Source: an uncultured Sphingopyxis sp.
GTDB lineage: Bacteria > Pseudomonadota > Alphaproteobacteria > Sphingomonadales > Sphingomonadaceae
Direction of reading: 5' to 3'
DNA length: 28,347 nucleotides
NCBI GenBank assembly: GCA_936933955.1
Contig: CAKZIN010000003.1
Span: 1-28,347 of the forward strand
Shown here: positions 23,073 through 28,347 of the stretch, piece after piece
Numbering within the stretch: position 1 is the first letter of the stretch
Layout of the letters: each line of letters begins with the position of its first letter
Translations under genes and position numbers: made by a program
The notes under the pieces: generated by a model
Database searches by the model: none
Seen by the model: only the letters and a program-made list of their open reading frames with translations
Told to the model about the DNA's origin: nothing

Positions 23073-24008
23073 GTGAAGCTCATTGCCGGCAACGCCAACC
23101 TCCCGCTCGCGCGCGCCGTCGCCGACTATTGCGAGGTGCCGCTGACCGACAGCAGCGTGCGCCGCTTCGCCGACGAGGAAGTGTTCGTCGAAATCCACGA
23201 GAATGTCCGGGGCGAGGACGTGTTCGTGATCCAGCCGACGCATTTCCCGGCGAACGACAATCTGATGGAGCTGCTGATCATCATCGACGCGCTCAAGCGC
23301 GCGTCGGCCAAGCGCATCACTGCGGTCGCGCCCTATTTCGGCTATGCCCGGCAGGACCGGAAGCCCGGCCCGCGCACCCCCATTTCCGCCAAGCTGGTCG
23401 CGAACCTGATCACCACCGCGGGTGCGGACCGGGTGCTGTCGGTCGACCTCCACGCGGGACAAATCCAGGGCTTTTTCGATATCCCGACCGACAACCTCTA
23501 CGGCGCGCCGGTGATGAGCGCCGACATCCAGGCGCGCTTCGGCAATGCACCGCTGATGGTCGTGTCGCCCGACGTCGGCGGCGTGGTGCGGGCGCGCGCG
23601 CTCGCCAAGCGGCTCGACAACGCGCCGCTCGCCATCGTCGACAAGCGCCGCGAGCGCGCCGGCGAATCGGAGGTGATGAACATCATCGGCGACGTGAAGG
23701 GCCGCACCTGCATTCTGATCGACGACATCGTCGATTCGGCGGGCACGCTGTGCAACGCCGCCAAGGCGCTCAAAGACGCGGGCGCGGCGGAGGTCGCGGC
23801 CTATTGCACCCACGGCGTGCTGTCCGGGGGAGCGGTGGCGCGGGTCGATGGCAGCGCGCTCAGCGAGCTGGTCATCACCGATTCGATCCAGCCCACCCCC
23901 GAAGTGCTCGCTTCCTCGCGCATCCGCACGCTGACCATCGCCCCGCTGCTGGGCGAGGCGATCCGCCGCATCGCTGACGAATCGAGCGTGTCGAGCCTGT
24001 TCGATTGA
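23073..24008 (+). CDS. prs: Ribose-phosphate pyrophosphokinase
   Basis: The 311-residue enzyme makes PRPP from ribose 5-phosphate and ATP for nucleotides, histidine, tryptophan and NAD. It has RRFADEEVFVEIHENVRG (ATP-site flexible region), YARQDRKPGPRTPISAK, His127 in SVDLHAGQIQGFF and the PRPP loop DDIVDSAGT at 217-225. Length is the family norm. The start is GTG 23073 behind GAAAGGGG (23056-23063). The PRPP it makes feeds NAD synthesis, which ends with nadE nearby; this is context, not proof of co-regulation. Confidence 0.96.
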   Translation: MKLIAGNANLPLARAVADYCEVPLTDSSVRRFADEEVFVEIHENVRGEDVFVIQPTHFPANDNLMELLIIIDALKRASAKRITAVAPYFGYARQDRKPGPRTPISAKLVANLITTAGADRVLSVDLHAGQIQGFFDIPTDNLYGAPVMSADIQARFGNAPLMVVSPDVGGVVRARALAKRLDNAPLAIVDKRRERAGESEVMNIIGDVKGRTCILIDDIVDSAGTLCNAAKALKDAGAAEVAAYCTHGVLSGGAVARVDGSALSELVITDSIQPTPEVLASSRIRTLTIAPLLGEAIRRIADESSVSSLFD

Positions 24009-24068
24009 TCGCAGCGCTCGCGCCGTCCGCGCTTGCGTCCGGCGTAGCCGCGGCGGCATAGACGGGCG

Positions 24069-24938
24069 GTGCTGCTGGCGTTTCTCCCGCTGTTGCTGAC
24101 GGTTGCGCCGGTTCTTGAAGCCGTGCCGCTAGCCCCACGCATGGCGATGGCGATGCTGCCCAAGCGGCGCTACCGGGTGAGCGTTCCCCTCCCCCCGCCC
24201 GCCGCCGCCCCGCCGCTGCCGCGGATCGTCGGCCCCGCGGACGACCGGCTGCCGCTGGTGGTGATCGACGCAGGGCATGGCGGCCATGATCCGGGGGCGC
24301 TCGCCGATGAGGGCCGCGTCGAGGAAAAGGACGTGACGCTGGCGCTCGCCCGCGCGGCGCGCGACGCGCTCGTGGCGACAGGGCGGTTGCGCGTGGCGCT
24401 GACGCGGGGGGATGACCGCTTCCTGGTGCTCGAGGAACGCTATGAGCTCGCGCGGCGGCTCGGCGCGACGCTGTTTGTGTCGGTCCACGCCGATAGCGCG
24501 GCCGACCCAGCGGCGAGCGGCGCGGCGATCTTCACCCTCTCCGACACCGCCTCCGACCGGGAGGCCGCGCGGCTGGCGGCGCGGGAGAACCGCGCCGACC
24601 ACCTCGGCAACGTCGATTTGGGCGGGCGCGACGCTGCGGTGAGGGCGATCCTTCTCGACCTCGCCCAGCGGGAGAGCGGGACGCAGTCGGTCGCCTTTGC
24701 CCGCCGCTTCCTGCGCGCCGCCAGCACGCGCGTGCCGATGCGCATCAACCCGCTGCGCTCGGCGGGGTTTGTGGTGCTGAAGGCGCCCGACCAACCGGCC
24801 GCGTTGATCGAGGTGGGGTTCCTCTCCAACGCGGAGGACCTCGCCCGGATGACGTCGGTAGAGGGACGCGAGGCATTTGCGGACGCGCTGCGCGATGCCG
24901 TGCTCGTCGATGCCGCCGCCCGCCGGCTGGCGCGCTGA
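24069..24938 (+). CDS. N-acetylmuramoyl-L-alanine amidase
   Basis: The 289-residue amidase 3 enzyme has zinc ligands His70 (VVIDAGHGGHDPGA), Glu86 (EEKDVTLALA) and His140 (FVSVHADS), and the catalytic Glu248 (LIEVGFLSN). It splits the bond between muramic acid and the stem peptide, mainly at cell division, in the periplasm. The N-terminus from GTG 24069 is hydrophobic (MLLAFLPLLLTVAPVLEAV), a signal peptide or anchor; no AMIN domain is present, and a Pro-rich linker leads to the catalytic domain. It precedes the PBP1A gene by 62 bases. Confidence 0.92.
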   Translation: MLLAFLPLLLTVAPVLEAVPLAPRMAMAMLPKRRYRVSVPLPPPAAAPPLPRIVGPADDRLPLVVIDAGHGGHDPGALADEGRVEEKDVTLALARAARDALVATGRLRVALTRGDDRFLVLEERYELARRLGATLFVSVHADSAADPAASGAAIFTLSDTASDREAARLAARENRADHLGNVDLGGRDAAVRAILLDLAQRESGTQSVAFARRFLRAASTRVPMRINPLRSAGFVVLKAPDQPAALIEVGFLSNAEDLARMTSVEGREAFADALRDAVLVDAAARRLAR

Positions 24939-25000
24939 GCGGCGGACGCGCGCCCCCCTCTCGCCAGTCGCATATTTCATGCTATCGCCCGCACCCCGAG

Positions 25001-27619
25001 ATGGCTGACATCGACCCCACCCCCGCCCCGTCGGGCGCATCCACTGCGAGCGCGGCCGCGCCTGGCAGCGCCTTTCGCCTGCGCCTGCGCCGCGGGGGTG
25101 ACGACGATGGCGCGCCGCCGCCGAGGGGCCCGCGCAAGAGCTTCGGCGAGCGCTGGCAGTCCCGGCGCTTTCGCTGGCTGGTCTATGGCCTCGGCGGGCT
25201 GCTGCTGTTTGCGCTGCTGGTGTGGGCGTTCCTGATCCGCGGGTTGCCCGACGCCAAGACGCTGGTCGACTACGAACCGCCGCTCCCCACCATCGTGCGC
25301 GACGTCACCGGCGCGCCGACGCACAGTTTTGCGCGCGAACGCCGTGTCCAGCTCGAATATGACGAATTCCCGCGCCAGCTGATCCAGGCCTTTCTGGCGG
25401 CTGAGGATAAGAGCTTCTTCAGCCACAACGGCGTCGACTTCGCGGGCGTCGCGCAGGCGGTGGTCGATTACGGCTCCAAGGTGGGATCGGGCGAACGCGC
25501 GCGCGGAGGGTCGACCATCACCCAGCAGGTGGCGAAGAACGTCCTGCTCGGCGACGAATATTCGATCACGCGCAAACTAAAGGAAATGCTGCTCGCCTTT
25601 CGCATCGAAAGCGTGCTGTCGAAGCAGGAAATTCTGGCGCTTTACCTCAATGAAATCCCGCTCGGGCGCCGTTCGTTCGGGGTGCAGGCGGCGGCGCAGG
25701 CCTATTTCAACAAGGACGTGCAGGACCTGACCCTGCCCGAGGTCGCCTTCCTCGCGACGCTGCCCAAGGCGCCCGAGACCTATGGCCGCGTCCAGAACGA
25801 GCGCGCCGCGCTCAACCGTCGCGCCTATGTCCTCGGGCAGATGGCGGACGAGGGCTACATCACCGCGGCCCAGCAGGCGGCGGCGAACGCTGCGCCGCTC
25901 GGCCTTGCCCCCACCCGCGGTTCGCAATTCTCCGAGGCCGGCGGCTATTATATGGAGGAGGTCCGCCGCGAGCTTGTCGAACGCTTCGGCGAGAATGCGG
26001 AGAACGGTCCCCACAGCGTTTACGGCGGCGGGCTGTGGGTGCGCACCGCCTATGATCCGCGGCTCCAGCAAGCAGCGGAAACCGCCATGCGCCGCGCGAT
26101 GCTGCGCTATCACGCGGGGCGCGGCTGGACCGGGCCGGTGGGCCGGATCGAACCCGGACGCGACTGGGCGGCCAAGCTGCGCTCGACCTTCCTCACCATC
26201 GACTACGACGATTGGCGCGTGGCGGCGGTGGTGTCGAAGGCCGGAGGCGCGGCGACGATCGGCTTTGCCGACGGCACCACCGGGCGGCTCGGCGCGGGCG
26301 ATGCGAGCATGGCTGCGCGCGGCGGCGGGAGCGCCTTTTCGCGGATGCGTCCCGGCGACCTGATCCTCGTCAAGCGGATCGCGGGGAACGCCTACAGCCT
26401 GCGCACCGCACCCGGCATTTCGGGCGGGTTCGTCGCGCAGAGCCCGACCTCGGGCCGCGTGTTCGCGATGCAGGGCGGGTTCGATTCGAACCTCCAGAGC
26501 TTCAACCGCGCGACGCAGGCGCAACGCCAGCCCGGTTCGACGATCAAGCCGTTCGTCTACGCCACCGCGCTCGACAACGGGATGACCCCTGCCTCGATCA
26601 TCGTCGACGCGCCCTTCTGCGTCGATCAGAGCCGCGAGCTTGGGCGCAAATGTTTCAGCAATTCGGGTGGCGGGGCGGCTGGGCCGCACACGATGCGCTG
26701 GGGGCTCGAACAATCGCGCAACCTGATGACCGTGCGCACCGCGAGCACCGTTGGCATGCCGCTGGTCGTTCGCACGTTCCGCAACATGGGCATCGGCAGC
26801 TACCCCCCCTACCTCGCCTTCGCGCTGGGCGCGGGGGAGACGACCGTGTCCAAGATGACCAACGCCTATTCGATGCTGGTCAACCAGGGTCGAGAGCTGC
26901 GGCCGCATCTGATCGACGTGGTGCAGGATCGCCGCGGACGGGTGATTTTCCCGGCGCAGTGGCGGCCGTGCGAGGGCTGCAACTCGACCGATTGGAACGG
27001 CAGCCCGATGCCGCGCTTTGCCCAGACGGGGCGCCAGCTGATGGACCCCGTCACCGCCTATCAGGTGGTGCACATGCTGGAAGGCGTGATCCAGCGCGGT
27101 ACGGCGACGATGCTGCTCGACCTCGACCGTCCGCTGTTCGGCAAGACGGGGACGACCACCGGGCCGACCGACGTGTGGTTCGTCGGCGGCACCCCGCAAT
27201 GGGTGGCGGGCGTCTACCTCGGCTACGATCAGCCGCGCCCGCTCGGCGGTTCGGCGTTCGGCGGCACGCTCGCCGCGCCGATCTTCAAGGAATTCGCGCG
27301 CGTCGCCACCGTCGGTCAGCCGCGCACGCCATTCATCGCCCCGGCAGGCACGCGCATGGTGCGGATCGAGCGCGGCAGCGGGCAGCGCGTCTACGGCGCC
27401 TTCCCCGGCGGCGATGGCGATGCGATAATCTGGGAGGCGTTCAAGGCATCCTCCGAACCGCGCCGCTCGATCCGTCGGGAGGAGGTGCCGCAGGCCGCGG
27501 CCGGCGCTCGGCCGGGCCAAACGCGCCGCGCCGCACCGACTCGCCGCACCGCCGAGCGCCCCGCAGCTCGCCCTGCGCAGGATTTCGCCGACCGCGACGG
27601 CAGCGGCGGGATTTACTGA
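25001..27619 (+). CDS. mrcA: Class A penicillin-binding protein 1A
   Basis: The 872-residue protein has a basic cytoplasmic tail, one membrane segment (about 58-79), a family 51 glycosyltransferase (catalytic Glu135 in AAEDKSFFSHNG, GGSTITQQVAKN), an OB-like insert (about 370-475) and a transpeptidase with Ser513-x-x-Lys516 (QPGSTIKPF), SRN at 572-574 and KTG at 715-717. It polymerises and cross-links peptidoglycan. The C-terminal tail (about 820-872) is Arg/Ala/Pro-rich and probably disordered. With the amidase before it, it makes a cell-wall pair of synthesis and cutting. Confidence 0.96.
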   Translation: MADIDPTPAPSGASTASAAAPGSAFRLRLRRGGDDDGAPPPRGPRKSFGERWQSRRFRWLVYGLGGLLLFALLVWAFLIRGLPDAKTLVDYEPPLPTIVRDVTGAPTHSFARERRVQLEYDEFPRQLIQAFLAAEDKSFFSHNGVDFAGVAQAVVDYGSKVGSGERARGGSTITQQVAKNVLLGDEYSITRKLKEMLLAFRIESVLSKQEILALYLNEIPLGRRSFGVQAAAQAYFNKDVQDLTLPEVAFLATLPKAPETYGRVQNERAALNRRAYVLGQMADEGYITAAQQAAANAAPLGLAPTRGSQFSEAGGYYMEEVRRELVERFGENAENGPHSVYGGGLWVRTAYDPRLQQAAETAMRRAMLRYHAGRGWTGPVGRIEPGRDWAAKLRSTFLTIDYDDWRVAAVVSKAGGAATIGFADGTTGRLGAGDASMAARGGGSAFSRMRPGDLILVKRIAGNAYSLRTAPGISGGFVAQSPTSGRVFAMQGGFDSNLQSFNRATQAQRQPGSTIKPFVYATALDNGMTPASIIVDAPFCVDQSRELGRKCFSNSGGGAAGPHTMRWGLEQSRNLMTVRTASTVGMPLVVRTFRNMGIGSYPPYLAFALGAGETTVSKMTNAYSMLVNQGRELRPHLIDVVQDRRGRVIFPAQWRPCEGCNSTDWNGSPMPRFAQTGRQLMDPVTAYQVVHMLEGVIQRGTATMLLDLDRPLFGKTGTTTGPTDVWFVGGTPQWVAGVYLGYDQPRPLGGSAFGGTLAAPIFKEFARVATVGQPRTPFIAPAGTRMVRIERGSGQRVYGAFPGGDGDAIIWEAFKASSEPRRSIRREEVPQAAAGARPGQTRRAAPTRRTAERPAARPAQDFADRDGSGGIY

Positions 27620-27759
27620 CCTCGCCCTCGCGTCATCGCGCATGTCAGCTGCCACGCTTGCTTGCGGAGCTATCACGGCGGAGCTAAGGGGCGAACGCCC
27701 CCGCGTCGCTGGCGTTGGGGGCAACTCCCCCGGGGCTCTGACGGACTGAACGACGCGCG

Positions 27760-28347
27760 ATGGACGACCGCAACAACACGATCATGGGCTGGGTGCTGGG
27801 CGCCGGCATCGTCGCGCTCGGGCTCGGCAGCCTCACCTCCCACATGTGGAAATCGCATACGCCTGAAAAGGCGGGCTTTGCGGTCGAAGGCGCGGGTGCC
27901 GGTGGCGGCGCTGCATCGGGACCGGCGATCGAAACGCTGCTCCAGACCGCCGACGCCGCGAAGGGCGAGGCGGTGTTCGCGAAGTGCACCGCGTGCCACA
28001 CGATCAACGCGGGCGGGGCGAACGGCATTGGGCCCAATCTGCACGGCGTGATGGGTGAAGCGATCGCGCAGGGTCGCGGCGGCTTTGCCTTTTCCGATGC
28101 GCTCAAGTCGAAGGGCGGCAGCTGGACCTGGCAGGCGATGAACGAGTGGCTGACCAGCCCGCGCCGCTTCGCCAACGGTACCAAGATGAGCTTTGCGGGC
28201 CTGTCGAGCGCCGAAGATCGCGCCAACCTTATGGCTTATCTGAACGCGCAGGGATCGAATCTGCCGCTCCCCGCCGCACCGGCGGCTGACGCGGCGGCGG
28301 CTCCGGCCGAGGGTGGCGCGGCGGGCGCAGCGGGCGCTGCCAACGCG
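27760..28347 (+). CDS. Membrane-anchored c-type cytochrome (partial, runs off right edge)
   Basis: The frame starts at ATG 27760 and stays open for 196 codons to the window edge. An uncleaved-looking anchor (GWVLGAGIVALGLGSL, about 10-25) is followed by a Gly/Ala linker and a cytochrome c domain with the heme site CTACH (Cys76, Cys79, His80) and probable axial Met143 (GTKMSFAGL). This layout resembles CycM-type cytochromes that link complex III to the terminal oxidase. After the domain comes an Ala/Pro/Gly-rich tail that continues past the window. The gap 27620-27759 before it holds small GC-rich hairpins but no convincing terminator. Confidence 0.9.
   Translation, partial: MDDRNNTIMGWVLGAGIVALGLGSLTSHMWKSHTPEKAGFAVEGAGAGGGAASGPAIETLLQTADAAKGEAVFAKCTACHTINAGGANGIGPNLHGVMGEAIAQGRGGFAFSDALKSKGGSWTWQAMNEWLTSPRRFANGTKMSFAGLSSAEDRANLMAYLNAQGSNLPLPAAPAADAAAAPAEGGAAGAAGAANA

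Noticed and set aside
26212..27687. Open frame of 491 codons within the PBP1A gene in another frame
   Set aside because: It is a GC-driven shadow of the transpeptidase region, made mostly of Arg, Ala and Pro.
25577..27724. Long open frame of 715 codons antisense to the PBP1A gene
   Set aside because: It lies entirely opposite a well-supported gene; high GC makes such antisense frames common, and its sequence is Arg/His/Pro-rich with no family features.
27694..27731. GC-rich hairpins before the cytochrome gene (AACGCC/GGCGTT and GGGGG/CCCCC)
   Set aside because: Short stems without a T-run in a very GC-rich gap; not enough to call a terminator or attenuator.
1..28347. CRISPR array, insertion sequence or rRNA genes
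   Set aside because: No regularly spaced direct repeats, no transposase with terminal repeats and no rRNA sequence were seen.

Overview
The window looks like the chromosome of an alphaproteobacterium, most likely a member of the Sphingomonadales. This is an inference from high GC, the protein sequences, the gene neighbourhoods (rplU-rpmA-GNAT, comF next to an NDUFAF5-like methyltransferase, nadE-gltX) and short interspersed palindromes of a kind I associate with sphingomonads. No rRNA gene is present to settle it.

The left 5.2 kb (1-5220) reads as the right-hand part of an integrated element. It holds a leftward gene cut by the window edge (446 down to 1), a divergent and tightly coupled set of three unrecognised genes (610-3341), a small ORF (3453-3620) overlapping the start of a large serine recombinase, and the recombinase itself (3610-5262). 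The recombinase abuts the 3' end of an intact tRNA-Arg(CCU) gene (5221-5297, minus strand), and its last 13 codons and stop lie in that tRNA sequence. Composition here looks less GC-rich than in the rest. The distal end of the element is not in the window.

From 5298 on, the gene content is ordinary housekeeping. 5364-7008 (minus) is comF, a glutaredoxin with a CGYS active site, and a DUF1178 protein. Divergent from comF is a SAM-methyltransferase-like gene, followed by two tandem Flp pilin genes with a strong terminator. Next come obgE (minus), a four-helix PA2169-type protein (plus), a TetR regulator (minus) divergent from a one-domain asparaginase-like protein (plus), a secreted small protein (minus) and polA (minus). 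The PolA proofreading domain appears to lack its metal-binding motif. A lipoprotein gene (minus) stands divergent from rplU-rpmA (plus), which end at a clear terminator and are followed by a GNAT acetyltransferase.

17257-21999 (minus) is a compact operon nadE-gltX-thiolase-GNAT with start/stop overlaps at two of its three junctions. 22256-27619 (plus) carries an extensin-like protein, prs, an N-acetylmuramoyl-L-alanine amidase and a class A penicillin-binding protein; the last two act on peptidoglycan. The window ends inside a gene for a membrane-anchored c-type cytochrome.

Two intergenic regions (14911-15025 and 22061-22145) carry copies of a compound palindromic repeat. The parts most likely to be undescribed are the three-gene cargo cassette with its serine recombinase at a tRNA gene, and the partial gene at the left edge.
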